This document shows, one piece after another, positions 31,965 through 39,709 of a DNA stretch of 64,000 bases (within the stretch, counting starts at the first letter, position 1; each line of letters opens with the position of its first letter). The DNA lies in the NCBI RefSeq assembly GCF_000478605.2, contig NZ_ASHX02000001.1:5471001-5535000 (forward strand). The letters are read 5' to 3'. This stretch comes from Streptomyces thermolilacinus SPC6. GTDB lineage: Bacteria > Actinomycetota > Actinomycetes > Streptomycetales > Streptomycetaceae. Position numbers and translations under genes: made by a program. Below the pieces are notes generated by a model. That model saw nothing but the letters and a program-made list of their open reading frames with translations, was not told the DNA's origin and searched no databases.

Positions 31965-32777
31965 ATGAAGCTGTGGGTCAACGGCGAACTGCGGGACGCG
32001 GACGCCGCGACGATCTCCGTGCTGGACCACGGCCTGACCGTGGGCGACGGCGTCTTCGAGACGCTCAAGACCGTCGACGGCAAGCCCTTCGCGCTCGACC
32101 TCCACCTCGACCGGCTCGTCCGCTCCGCGCGCGGCCTCGGCCTGCCCGACCCGGACCTGGACGAGGTGCGCCGCGCCTGCGCCGCCGTCGTCGAGGCCAA
32201 CCCGGTCGCGCTCGGCCGGCTCCGCGTCACGTACACCGGCGGTGTCTCACCGCTCGGCTCCGACCGCGGCGACGCGGGCCCCAGCCTCTTCGTCGCCCTC
32301 GGCGAGGTCGCGCACCGCCCCGACACGACCGCCGTCGTCACCGTCCCCTGGACCCGCAACGAGCGCGGCGCGCTCACCGGCCTCAAGACCACGTCGTACG
32401 CGGAGAACGTCGTCGCCCTCGCCCACGCCCACCGGCAGGGCGCGTCCGAGGCGCTGTTCGCCAACACGGTCGGGCAGCTCTGCGAGGGCACCGGCTCCAA
32501 CGTCTTCGTCGTCGTCGACGGCCGGGTCCACACCCCGCCGCTCGCCTCCGGCTGCCTCGCGGGCATCACCCGCCACCTCGCCATCGAGTGGACCGGCGCC
32601 CAGGAGACCGACCTCCCCATGGACGTCCTGCGCACCGCCGACGAGATCTTCCTGACGTCCACGCTCCGCGACGTCCAGGCCGTCCACCGCGTGGACGACC
32701 GCGAGCTGACCCCCGCGCCCGGCCCGGTCACCGCCAAGGCCATGCGCGTCTTCGCCGAGCGGGCCGCCCTGATGTGA
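31965..32777 (+). CDS. Aminodeoxychorismate lyase-like class IV aminotransferase
   Basis: A 270-residue fold-type IV PLP enzyme. The N-terminal MKLWVNGELRDADAATISVL, GDGVFETLKTVDGKPFALDLHLDRL, the catalytic-Lys region LKTTSYAENV, and the phosphate-binding GTGSNVFVVVDGRVHTPPLASGCLAGITR are typical of PabC and branched-chain aminotransferase relatives. Next to a chorismate-binding enzyme, the lyase reaction that releases para-aminobenzoate and pyruvate is the most likely role. ATG 31965 follows GGAAGGA by ten bases. Confidence 0.87.
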   Translation: MKLWVNGELRDADAATISVLDHGLTVGDGVFETLKTVDGKPFALDLHLDRLVRSARGLGLPDPDLDEVRRACAAVVEANPVALGRLRVTYTGGVSPLGSDRGDAGPSLFVALGEVAHRPDTTAVVTVPWTRNERGALTGLKTTSYAENVVALAHAHRQGASEALFANTVGQLCEGTGSNVFVVVDGRVHTPPLASGCLAGITRHLAIEWTGAQETDLPMDVLRTADEIFLTSTLRDVQAVHRVDDRELTPAPGPVTAKAMRVFAERAALM

Positions 32778-32820
32778 CCGGGTGATGGCCCGCGGCCCCG
32801 GGGTGGGTAGGTAACCGGTG

Positions 32821-33603
32821 ATGACCACCACCCTGCGGCCGTCCGGGCCGCTCCAGCAGGCCGACGACGGCACCCGGTCGCGCTCCTACGAGGTGTGCGT
32901 CAACAGCCGCCCCGTCGGCACCGTCCGGGTCGGCACGCTCCCCGCGCCGGGAGCCCGCCCCCTCGGCACCATCAGCGGACTGCGCGTGGCCGAGGCGGAC
33001 CGCGGCCGCGGCCGGGGGACCGTCGCCGCGCTCGCCGCCGAGGAGGTGCTGCGCGGCTGGCGGTGCGACCGGGTACGGATCGCCGTGCCCGCCGACGCGC
33101 CCGCGGCCCGGCGCCTCGCCACCGCCCTCGGGTACACCGAGAGCGGCCACGTTCTCGTCAAGGATTTCACCGCCCCCGCCGAGCCCGCCCCGCGGCTCCC
33201 GGCCGGTCTCGAGATCCGCCCCATGACCGGCGCCGAGGCCGCAGCCTGGATCGCCGCCGACCCGCCCCGCGCCGCCCGCCTGCCCGAAGGGCCGGCCACC
33301 GACGGCACCCGCCTGCACGTCGCCGTACGGGACGGTGTCAGGGCCGGCCACCTGTGGACCGGGTGGCGCGATCTGCCGGCCGGGGAGCGGGTGCCGTACG
33401 TGTGGGAGGTCGCCGTCGCCGAGGGCGAACGCCGCAAGGGCCACGGCCGGGCCCTGATGCGCTTCGCCGAGCAGCTCGTACGCGCCGGGGGCGGCGACCG
33501 CCTCGCCCTGCGCGTGGACCCCGGCAACGGCCCGGCCCGCGCCCTGTACGCGTCGCTCGGCTACCGGCCGCTGCTCACGGACTACGAGAAGGTCCTGTAC
33601 TGA
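32821..33603 (+). CDS. Tandem GNAT-domain acetyltransferase
   Basis: A 260-residue protein with two GNAT-like halves. The N-terminal half (VNSRPVGTVRV, ISGLRVAEADRGRGRGTVAALAAEE) and the C-terminal half (VWEVAVAEGERRKGHGRALMRFAEQLV, RLALRVDPGNGPARALYASLGY) each show an acetyl-CoA loop with an R-G-x-G-type core. ATG 32821 or GTG 32818 may start it. Two-domain GNATs include mycothiol synthase, but its signature is not evident here, so the substrate is unassigned. Confidence 0.8.
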   Translation: MTTTLRPSGPLQQADDGTRSRSYEVCVNSRPVGTVRVGTLPAPGARPLGTISGLRVAEADRGRGRGTVAALAAEEVLRGWRCDRVRIAVPADAPAARRLATALGYTESGHVLVKDFTAPAEPAPRLPAGLEIRPMTGAEAAAWIAADPPRAARLPEGPATDGTRLHVAVRDGVRAGHLWTGWRDLPAGERVPYVWEVAVAEGERRKGHGRALMRFAEQLVRAGGGDRLALRVDPGNGPARALYASLGYRPLLTDYEKVLY

Positions 33604-33726
33604 CCGGGGCGGGACGGCGTCGCCGGGGCGTTCCCGGAGCGCGGGCCGGGAGCACGAGGCCGGTGTGCGGGTCCGAAGCGCGGGCCCGGAGAGCGGGTCC
33701 CGGAGCGCGGCGGTCCGGGCCGGGGA

Positions 33727-34251
33727 TCAGTCGCCCGCGGCCAGCAGCCGGTCGGCGACCTCCTCGATACGGGCCCGCAGCCCCTCCTGGCTCTTCCCGC
33801 CGTCCAGCCGCTCGCCGCCGATGACGTACGTGGGCGTCCCGGTCACCCCGATCGCCTTGCCCTCCGCCTGGTCGGCGTCCACCGCCAGCAGGTGACGCCC
33901 GTCGATCAGGGCCGTGTCGAACTCCTCGTCGTCCAGGCCCAGTTCCCGCGCGGCCGCCAGCAGGAACACCTCGCCCTCGGCGTCCAGCTCCTCCACGCGC
34001 CCGAGCACCTCCTCCACGTACGGCCAGCCCTTGCCCTGAGCCAGGGCCTCCTCGGCGGCCTGCGCCGCGGCGTAGGCGTGCTTGTGCTTCTCCAGCGGGA
34101 AGTGGCGCAGCCGCACGTCGAGCCGGTCGCCGTAACGCTCCCGCAGGGCGCGCAGGTCCTCCAGGGCGGTCCGGCAGTCGGGGCACTGGAGCTCGCACCA
34201 GACGTCCAGGACGACGGGCCGGGCGGTGTGTTCGGTGGTGGAGTCGTTCAT
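33727..34251 (-). CDS. DsbA/FrnE-type thioredoxin-fold protein
   Basis: A 174-residue protein without a signal peptide. The thioredoxin CXXC is CPDC in LDVWCELQCPDCRTAL, and the C-terminal TGTPTYVIGGERL supplies the cis-Pro loop. An all-helical insert sits between, as in DsbA. The protein is cytoplasmic by sequence, as in the FrnE relatives; it may act on disulfide exchange or polyketide quinone reactions. ATG 34251 is the start chosen. It is divergent from the membrane protein at 34478. Confidence 0.83.
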   Translation of the reverse strand: MNDSTTEHTARPVVLDVWCELQCPDCRTALEDLRALRERYGDRLDVRLRHFPLEKHKHAYAAAQAAEEALAQGKGWPYVEEVLGRVEELDAEGEVFLLAAARELGLDDEEFDTALIDGRHLLAVDADQAEGKAIGVTGTPTYVIGGERLDGGKSQEGLRARIEEVADRLLAAGD

Positions 34252-34477
34252 GGGGCCAGTCTCCCAGCCGCCCCACCGCCACCCCAACCGGGACGGCCAC
34301 CGGACGCCGGTCGGTCGGCAGACCCCGGAGGCGGACCCGGAGCCGGGCCCGGACTTGTCCCCGAGACACCCCCGAGTCTTCCCGGAGATCTCCCGCCGCG
34401 CCGCGAAACCCATGGCCAGGGCACACCCCCTCGATGCAGGATGGAAGGGACGTGCACGCCCAGGGCTGGAGGACCGC

Positions 34478-34924
34478 ATGCTTGCCGAGACGATCTGTTC
34501 CGCGGTGTCGGCGGCCGGCCTGGGCATCGCGGCGATCACCGCGTACCGCAGGCGGTTCCTCGCCGCCGCCCGCGTCGCCGCCTACGCGCTGGTGCCCCTC
34601 GGCCTCGTGCTGACCGGCGCGGTCGAGTGGCTGGCGGGCACGGCGTTCAGCCCCGCCGCGTGGGCCGGTTTCGGGCTGCTCGGCGCCTCGTGGCTGCTGT
34701 TCACCGGCACCAGGGCCGTCGAGCGGCGCAAGGGCGGGCGCGGGGAGCGCGCCACCCGCCGCGAGCGCTCCGAGCGTCGTACGGGCGCGGCGGAGCGGCC
34801 GGACGCGGTGGCCCCGGAGGCCGCCCGGCCGACGCTGGACGCGGGGCAGCGTAGTACGGGCAAGGGTGCGCCCGCCGACGACTTCAGCGAGATCGAGGCC
34901 ATCCTCAAGAAGCACGGCATCTGA
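34478..34924 (+). CDS. Putative membrane protein with charged tail
   Basis: A 148-residue protein with two to three N-terminal hydrophobic helices (ICSAVSAAGLGIAAI, VAAYALVPLGLVLTGAVEWL, AAWAGFGLLGASWLLFTG) followed by an Arg-rich cytoplasmic tail ending FSEIEAILKKHGI. The GGAGGA at 34468-34473 supports ATG 34478. No family recognised with certainty. Confidence 0.78.
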   Translation: MLAETICSAVSAAGLGIAAITAYRRRFLAAARVAAYALVPLGLVLTGAVEWLAGTAFSPAAWAGFGLLGASWLLFTGTRAVERRKGGRGERATRRERSERRTGAAERPDAVAPEAARPTLDAGQRSTGKGAPADDFSEIEAILKKHGI

Positions 34925-34929
34925 CCGAC

Positions 34930-34970
34930 CCACCCCTACGGGGGACACCCAAGGGTGGCGCGAGGGGTGG
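34930..34970 (+). terminator. Terminator-like structure after the membrane protein gene
   Basis: Outer arms CCACCCCT/AGGGGTGG (34930-34937, 34963-34970) enclose an inner CACCC-AA-GGGTG hairpin. Confidence 0.4.
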
Positions 34971-35067
34971 CGGTGGGAGGCGGGCGCGTAGCGCTCGGTC
35001 GAAGTATGCGGTGAACTGCCCCTATTTGCCGGGGCTGTTGGGTCAGGGGCGCGCCGTCCGCTGCGCC

Positions 35068-35235
35068 ATGATCGGCCGCGAGATGCTCGATACCTCGCGG
35101 GAGCAGAACCCCGCCACCACCGAAGAACCGCGCGGCTGTCTGTTCGCGCTCTCCCAGCCACCGCTCATGATCTTCCTGACGGTGATCGGCGTCCTCCTCC
35201 TGATGGCGTCCCTGCACGACCTCTTCCTGCTGTGA
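35068..35235 (+). CDS. Small membrane protein, hypothetical
   Basis: A 55-residue ORF with a polar N terminus (MIGREMLDTSREQNPATTEE) and one C-terminal transmembrane helix (LMIFLTVIGVLLLMASL). No strong ribosome site is seen. ATG 35083 is an alternative start. The hydrophobic helix and natural composition suggest a real tail-anchored protein, but confidence is modest. Confidence 0.5.
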   Translation: MIGREMLDTSREQNPATTEEPRGCLFALSQPPLMIFLTVIGVLLLMASLHDLFLL

Positions 35236-35274
35236 GGGCCACCGTGACGAGGCTCGTGAGGGCCGCCGCCGGGG

Positions 35275-35835
35275 TCACCCCGCGGCCGCGTCCTTGCGCC
35301 GGGCCCGGTAGGCCGCCACATGGAGGCGGTTGCCGCAGGTCCGGCTGTCGCAGTAGCGGCGGGAGCGGTTGCGGGACAGGTCCACGAAGGCGCGGCGGCA
35401 GTCCGGGGCCTCGCAGCGGCGCAGCCGCTCGCGTTCGCCCGCCACCAGGATGAACGCGAGCGCCATGCCGCAGTCCGCGGCCAGGTGGTCGGCGACGGAG
35501 GCGCCGGGGGCGAAGTAGTGGACGTGCCAGTCGTACCCGTCGTGGTCCGTCAGCTGCGGCGTGGTGCCCGCGCCCGCCACCAGCTGGTTGATCAGCATGG
35601 CGGCCGTGCGGGCGTCCGGTGCGGCGAACACCTCGGCGAAGCGGCTCCGCACCTCCCGCACGGCCCGCAGGTCGCGGGGCCCGAGCTCGCCGACCCCGCT
35701 GACCTGGTGTCCCTCCACGAACGCGTAGAGCGACGGCACGTCCCCGAGGGTCTCGCCCCGGCCGCCCTCCGGGGCGGTGTTCATCAGGTCGACGACGGTG
35801 TCGAGGGCGATCCGGGTGTCGTGGGGGATCAGCAC
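35275..35835 (-). CDS. CGNR zinc-finger domain protein, likely transcriptional regulator
   Basis: A 186-residue protein. The C-terminal CGNR zinc finger is clear: CEAPDCRRAFVDLSRN, then RRYCDSRTCGNRLHVA, with four Cys to bind zinc and the CGNR sequence itself. Residues 10-135 match the associated stress-induced (ABATE-like) domain. GTG 35835 is used because LIPHDTRIALDTVVDLMN is the normal N terminus and a GGAG lies about eight bases upstream. Gene order next to ssgB is the common Streptomyces order. Confidence 0.88.
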   Translation of the reverse strand: MLIPHDTRIALDTVVDLMNTAPEGGRGETLGDVPSLYAFVEGHQVSGVGELGPRDLRAVREVRSRFAEVFAAPDARTAAMLINQLVAGAGTTPQLTDHDGYDWHVHYFAPGASVADHLAADCGMALAFILVAGERERLRRCEAPDCRRAFVDLSRNRSRRYCDSRTCGNRLHVAAYRARRKDAAAG

Positions 35836-36190
35836 GCTTCCGCTCCCTGGCCTGCCGCGGGCGGGCGCCCGCCGGATTCCGTCGACTCTAGCGGCTCGGC
35901 CTCGGGCCCCCTCCGGTACGCCCGGGCGCGCGCGGACGCCCGTACCGGCGAATCCGGGCACGGGAGGACAGACAGGGGCGCGCGGTCACGGAGCGGTCAT
36001 GGGCGCGCGCCACGAGCGGTCAAGGGCGCGCGGTCATGGGCGCGCGCGGCCACGGCGGGCGCCACGGGCCCGTGCGCCGGTGCGCACACGGGTACGCCGC
36101 CACCGCGACGACGCGCGATGACGGCGTACCCGTCCACCCTGTCCACCGATCCGCCGCCCGCACAGCAGGCCGAGGCCGCGGAAGGGTGTG
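35836..36190. other. Intergenic region with GGGCGCGCG repeats
   Basis: Between the CGNR gene start and the ssgB terminator. From about 35975 to 36060 a GC-rich motif of the type GGTCATGGGCGCGCG is repeated imperfectly. No gene I can support. Confidence 0.45.
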
Positions 36191-36223
36191 CCGGCGCCGT
36201 CGCCCCGAGTCGGACGGCGCCGG
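36191..36223 (-). terminator. Terminator of ssgB
   Basis: Perfect 11-base arms CCGGCGCCGTC/GACGGCGCCGG with an 11-base loop, 19 bases beyond the ssgB stop on the minus strand. Confidence 0.7.
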
Positions 36224-36241
36224 ATGGCTCCTGTGTGTCGC

Positions 36242-36655
36242 TCAGCTCTCCGCGAGGATGTGGGAGAGCTCGGTGTCGAGGTCGAAGTGTCGGTGTTCGG
36301 TGCCGGGCGGCACCGCCGCGTCGGTCCGCTTGAGGAACGACTCCAGGGCCCGCGCCGGGGCCTCCAGCAGCGCCTCGCCCTCCGGGGAACTGAGAGCGAT
36401 GCAGACGACGCCCTGACCGTGGCTGCGGGACGGCCAGACCCTGACGTCGCCGGTGCCGGTGGGGCGGTGCAGCCCCTCGGCGAGAAGATCGCGGGCGAAG
36501 ACCCACTCGACCGTCTCCTCGGCCCCGGTGTGGAAGGTGGCGTGCACGGCATACGGATCGGCCGTGTCATACCGCAGGCCCGCCGGAACAGGCAGTGAGG
36601 ACTCGCTCGATACAACGAGGCGCAGGTGCAGCTCGCAGCTGACCGTGGTGTTCAT
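36242..36655 (-). CDS. ssgB: Sporulation and cell-division protein SsgB
   Basis: A 137-residue SsgA-like protein. In Streptomyces SsgB recruits FtsZ to sporulation septation sites together with SsgA. The sequence (MNTTVSCELHLRLVVSSESS, ETVEWVFARDLLAEGLHRPT, HFDLDTELSHILAES) is what I know for SsgB, a near-invariant protein in the genus. ATG 36655 gives the usual length; ATG 36664 would add three residues. A sigma-H/B-like promoter lies upstream. Its presence marks the organism as a sporulating streptomycete. Confidence 0.96.
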   Translation of the reverse strand: MNTTVSCELHLRLVVSSESSLPVPAGLRYDTADPYAVHATFHTGAEETVEWVFARDLLAEGLHRPTGTGDVRVWPSRSHGQGVVCIALSSPEGEALLEAPARALESFLKRTDAAVPPGTEHRHFDLDTELSHILAES

Positions 36656-36713
36656 AAGCGCCATGGCCTTTCGCTCAGTGTGCGCTCGGGGATTCGCACG
36701 TCGGCGAAATCGA

Positions 36714-36740
36714 CATCCCACCTACGGTGCCGTTGTAAAC
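36714..36740 (-). promoter_or_regulatory. Candidate sigma-H (SigB-like) promoter of ssgB
   Basis: On the minus strand GTTTAC (36735-36740) and GGGATG (36714-36719) are 15 bases apart, close to the stress-sigma consensus GTTT-N14-16-GGGTAT. ssgB of Streptomyces coelicolor is reported to depend on sigma-H, which fits. Confidence 0.55.
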
Positions 36741-36854
36741 CCCTCTGCCCGTTTTGAGTAGCCTTGGGTACCTCGATCGGCGGCGAGTTACCGCCGGTTA
36801 TAGGTCATTTTCGGTAACCAGCCATCCGGCCGGACTTCCGGTAGGTTTGGCCTT

Positions 36855-37322
36855 ATGCGCGCGGAGAGTGACGAGCGGGGCAGGGTCGCCCAGTCGGCGG
36901 CCGGAACGCCCGCGACGGGGGACGTGACCCATCAGACCGACCACGGAGAACGGCCGCTCGGCTCGCGGGCGCCCGACTTCGTCAAAGCCCGACGCACCCT
37001 GCACCTGAGCTGGCAGGTCGGCGTCTTCCTCATCGGCCTCGCCGTCGTCGTGATCGGCGTGATCATGCTGCCGCTGCCCGGCCCGGGCTGGTTCGTGATC
37101 TTCGCCGGCATGGCCATCTGGGCGACCGAGTTCGTCTGGGCGCAGCTCGTCCTGCGCTGGACCAAGCGCAAGGTCACCGAGGCCGCGCAGCGCGCCCTCG
37201 ACCCCCGCGTCCGGCGCCGCAACATGATCCTCACCATGACCGGTCTGGTGATCGCCGGGGCGCTCGCCGCCGTGTACGTGTGGAAGTACGGCCTCGCCAT
37301 GCCGTGGACGATCACCCGGTGA
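36855..37322 (+). CDS. TIGR02611-type membrane protein (PGPGW motif)
   Basis: A 155-residue protein with a polar N terminus, two helices around VGVFLIGLAVVVIGVIMLPL and WFVIFAGMAIWATEFVWAQL, and a third near the C terminus (MILTMTGLVIAGALAAVYVW). The LPLPGPGWFVIFAG block between the first two is the family hallmark. Function unknown; conserved in actinobacteria near ssgB. A -10-like TAGGTT at 36842-36847 is seven bases before the ATG, so a leaderless mRNA is likely. Confidence 0.85.
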   Translation: MRAESDERGRVAQSAAGTPATGDVTHQTDHGERPLGSRAPDFVKARRTLHLSWQVGVFLIGLAVVVIGVIMLPLPGPGWFVIFAGMAIWATEFVWAQLVLRWTKRKVTEAAQRALDPRVRRRNMILTMTGLVIAGALAAVYVWKYGLAMPWTITR

Positions 37323-37386
37323 CCCCGGCAAGCCCCCACCCTGGTCAGGGCACCCGCTGACATGCGGTAATGTTTGCGGTGCGCCC

Positions 37387-37458
37387 GGGCGATTAGCTCA
37401 GTGGGAGAGCGCTTCGTTCACACCGAAGAGGTCACTGGTTCGAACCCAGTATCGCCCA
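37387..37458 (+). tRNA. tRNA-Val(CAC), copy 1
   Basis: 72 bases. Acceptor GGGCGAT/ATCGCCC, anticodon loop TTCACAC with anticodon CAC, discriminator A. CCA follows at 37459-37461. Confidence 0.95.
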
Positions 37459-37467
37459 CCACCCGGA

Positions 37468-37502
37468 CGTAAGGCCCTGGAGACGATCTCCGGGGCCTTA
37501 CG
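37468..37502 (+). terminator. Terminator after the first tRNA-Val(CAC)
   Basis: A 16-pair stem (37468-37483, 37487-37502) with a single G-T pair and a CGA loop. Confidence 0.85.
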
Positions 37503-37535
37503 CATATCCGGCCCACTCCGCGGCAGACGTCCCCC

Positions 37536-38003
37536 ATGGACGCGACAAGCCGCAGGGACCGCAACCGCTACAGCTTCCGCAGCTACTGGACCCTTCCCGC
37601 GCCACCGGCCGCCGTCTACGCCGCCCTGGAGCACCCCGAGCGCTACCCGCGCTGGTGGCCCCAGGTCCGCGACGCCCGCCGCGTGGACGACCGCACCATC
37701 ACCCTGCGCGTCCGCTCGCTCGCCCCGTACACCCTCGCCGTCACGCTCACCGGACGCCGCCGCGACCCCGCCGCCCGCGTCCTCGAGGCCACCCTCACCG
37801 GCGACCTGGAGGGCTGGGCCCGCTGGACCCTCGCCCCCGGCAGCGGCGGCCGCACCCTCGCCCTGTACGAACAGGACGTCCACGCCCGCGCGCCCCTCCT
37901 GCGGCGCCTCGCCGTCCCCGCCCGGCCCCTCTTCCGCGCCAACCACGCCGTGATGATGCGCGCCGGACGCCGGGCCCTGGCCGCACACCTCCAAGCGGTT
38001 TGA
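37536..38003 (+). CDS. SRPBCC (START-like) ligand-binding domain protein
   Basis: A 155-residue single-domain protein of the polyketide cyclase/START-like superfamily. The N-terminal SYWTLPAPPAAVYAALEHPERYPRWWP is the typical first strand and helices; the C-terminal helix PLFRANHAVMMRAGRRALAAHL closes the cavity. Ligand unknown. It sits between two tRNA-Val(CAC) genes and ends 39 bases before the second. Confidence 0.82.
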   Translation: MDATSRRDRNRYSFRSYWTLPAPPAAVYAALEHPERYPRWWPQVRDARRVDDRTITLRVRSLAPYTLAVTLTGRRRDPAARVLEATLTGDLEGWARWTLAPGSGGRTLALYEQDVHARAPLLRRLAVPARPLFRANHAVMMRAGRRALAAHLQAV

Positions 38004-38042
38004 ACGAAACCCGCCAGGACCTGTATGGTTCAGTGCGTTCCC

Positions 38043-38114
38043 GGGCGATTAGCTCAGCGGGAGAGCGCTTCGTTCACACCGAAGAGGTCACTGGTTCGAA
38101 CCCAGTATCGCCCA
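38043..38114 (+). tRNA. tRNA-Val(CAC), copy 2
   Basis: 72 bases, differing from copy 1 by one D-loop base (AGCGGGA for AGTGGGA). Anticodon CAC. CCA is not encoded here, unlike copy 1. Confidence 0.95.
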
Positions 38115-38119
38115 CAGAA

Positions 38120-38149
38120 GAAGGCCGGTCCCTTGGCGGACCGGCCTTC
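38120..38149 (+). terminator. Terminator after the second tRNA-Val(CAC)
   Basis: Perfect 12-base arms GAAGGCCGGTCC/GGACCGGCCTTC with a six-base loop. Confidence 0.85.
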
Positions 38150-38269
38150 GTGCGTCCCCGGCACGCGCCGCCCGCACCGCCGACGTGCCCACCACGCCGC
38201 CGAGTCGAGCCACCCGGCCGGACCCTCCCGAGAGCCCGGCCACCGCACGGCCCCCGCTCCACCGGCCGC

Positions 38270-38998
38270 TCAGGCCGCCGCGACCGACTGCCCCGGACGC
38301 AGCGGCCACGCCGGGTCCACCGCCTCGTCCGAACCGTTCCGCTCGAACCACGCCTGCAACCCCCGCGCCTGCGCCGCGTGCCACACCGCCTGCCGCGCGT
38401 GCAGCTCCGGGGGCGACAACTCCTCGAGCCGCGCCGCGAACCGCCGCCCCACCGCCCGTACGACCTCCAGCGCCGCCGCCGCGTCAGCCGCCGCGTCATG
38501 CGCCCCGTCCAGCGCCACCTCGTAGTGCGCGGACAGGTCCGTGAGCGTCCTGCGGCCCTTCCGGTACCGGTCCAGATGCTTGTCCAGCACCCGCGGGTCC
38601 AGCACGCACAACGACACGTTCCGCAGATACCGCCCCAGCGACGACGCCCGGTGCCGCCGCAACTCGCGGTCCAGCAGCGTCAGATCGAACGGCGCGTTCA
38701 TCACCACCAGCGGCCGCCCCGCCGCGCACTGCTCCGCCAGCGCCCGGCCTATCTCGTCCATCACCGGCGCGGGCCACCGCCCGTACCGCTGAAGATGACC
38801 GTCCGTCAGGCCGTGCACCTCCGTCGCCCCGGCAGGCACCGGCACCCCCGGATTCACCAGCCACCGCGTCGTCCGGAGCCGGCCACCCTCCACGTCCTGC
38901 ACCACCAGCGCCGCCGACACGATGCGGTCCCGCTCGACGTCAACTCCCGTCGTCTCCGTGTCGAATGCGGCCAGGGGTCCCTCGAACCAGCGCGCCAT
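38270..38998 (-). CDS. DEDDh-type 3'-5' exonuclease (DnaQ-like)
   Basis: A 242-residue exonuclease. ExoI motif AAFDTETTGVDVERDRIVSAALV supplies Asp and Glu, ExoII is LVVMNAPFDLTLLDREL, and ExoIII is GAHDAAADAAAALEVV with His and Asp, so all four acidic residues and the His of DEDDh are present. Related to the epsilon subunit of DNA polymerase III, but as a stand-alone enzyme it may act in repair or RNA turnover. It is divergent from the DUF4365 gene. Confidence 0.9.
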   Translation of the reverse strand: MARWFEGPLAAFDTETTGVDVERDRIVSAALVVQDVEGGRLRTTRWLVNPGVPVPAGATEVHGLTDGHLQRYGRWPAPVMDEIGRALAEQCAAGRPLVVMNAPFDLTLLDRELRRHRASSLGRYLRNVSLCVLDPRVLDKHLDRYRKGRRTLTDLSAHYEVALDGAHDAAADAAAALEVVRAVGRRFAARLEELSPPELHARQAVWHAAQARGLQAWFERNGSDEAVDPAWPLRPGQSVAAA

Positions 38999-39046
38999 CC
39001 CCGAACTCCTCGCACATCACCGGCAGATGGACCGATCCCCGGCCCG

Positions 39047-39069
39047 AAACGGTGATACCCGGACCGTTT
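39047..39069. promoter_or_regulatory. Candidate operator in a divergent promoter region
   Basis: Perfect arms AAACGGT and ACCGTTT are separated by nine bases, between the exonuclease and DUF4365 gene starts. This 23-base dyad could bind a dimeric regulator controlling one or both genes. Confidence 0.4.
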
Positions 39070-39148
39070 GCCCCGTACGCCGCCCGGTCACAACACACAT
39101 GAACAGCGCGTCAAATGACGCGACCACAGCCCGGAAGGCACCAGGAGC

Positions 39149-39709
39149 ATGGCGCTCGCCGCCCAGCCCGACCCCGGCACCCAGCACGCCCCGCCCCTCC
39201 GCGGCGCACTCGCCACCACCGCCTGCATGGAAACCCTCCAAGTCGGCTATCTGCACGCCGTGGTGGCCGCCGCCGGATGCACCCTCTCGCAGCCCTTCCC
39301 CGACAACGGCATCGACTGGCACATCAGCCACAGCGCCCCCGGCCACACCGTCGACGACGAAGTCACCATCAAGGTCCAGCTCAAGGCGACCTACCAGATC
39401 CCCCCACGACCCCCCGGCCCCGCCTTCCCGTTCACCCTCGACAACGCCCACCTCGTCAAACTCGCCCGCACCCCCGTCGCCGTCCACAAGATCCTCGTCG
39501 TCATGCTCGTCCCCCGCACCCAGGACGACTGGCTCCACGCCCGCCACGACGGCCTCGACCTGCGCCACTGCTGCTACTGGACCAACCTCGCCGGCCACCC
39601 CGTCACGGGCCGCCGCCGCACCACCGTCCGCATACCGACCACGCGCATCTTCGACGACCGAGCGCTCTGCGAGATCATGAACCGAGTAGGGGCGGGAGGC
39701 ACCCCCTGA
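39149..39709 (+). CDS. DUF4365 domain protein, possible PD-(D/E)XK-type nuclease fold
   Basis: A 186-residue protein. The segment CMETLQVGYLHAVVAAAGC, then FPDNGIDWHISHSAP, then EVTIKVQLKATY carries a D...QxK pattern like the active site of PD-(D/E)XK nucleases (Asp in GID, Gln and Lys in VQLKAT). DUF4365 proteins have no established function that I know of. The stop overlaps the ATG of the next gene by one base, so the two are coupled. Nuclease activity is an inference from the motif alone. Confidence 0.75.
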   Translation: MALAAQPDPGTQHAPPLRGALATTACMETLQVGYLHAVVAAAGCTLSQPFPDNGIDWHISHSAPGHTVDDEVTIKVQLKATYQIPPRPPGPAFPFTLDNAHLVKLARTPVAVHKILVVMLVPRTQDDWLHARHDGLDLRHCCYWTNLAGHPVTGRRRTTVRIPTTRIFDDRALCEIMNRVGAGGTP

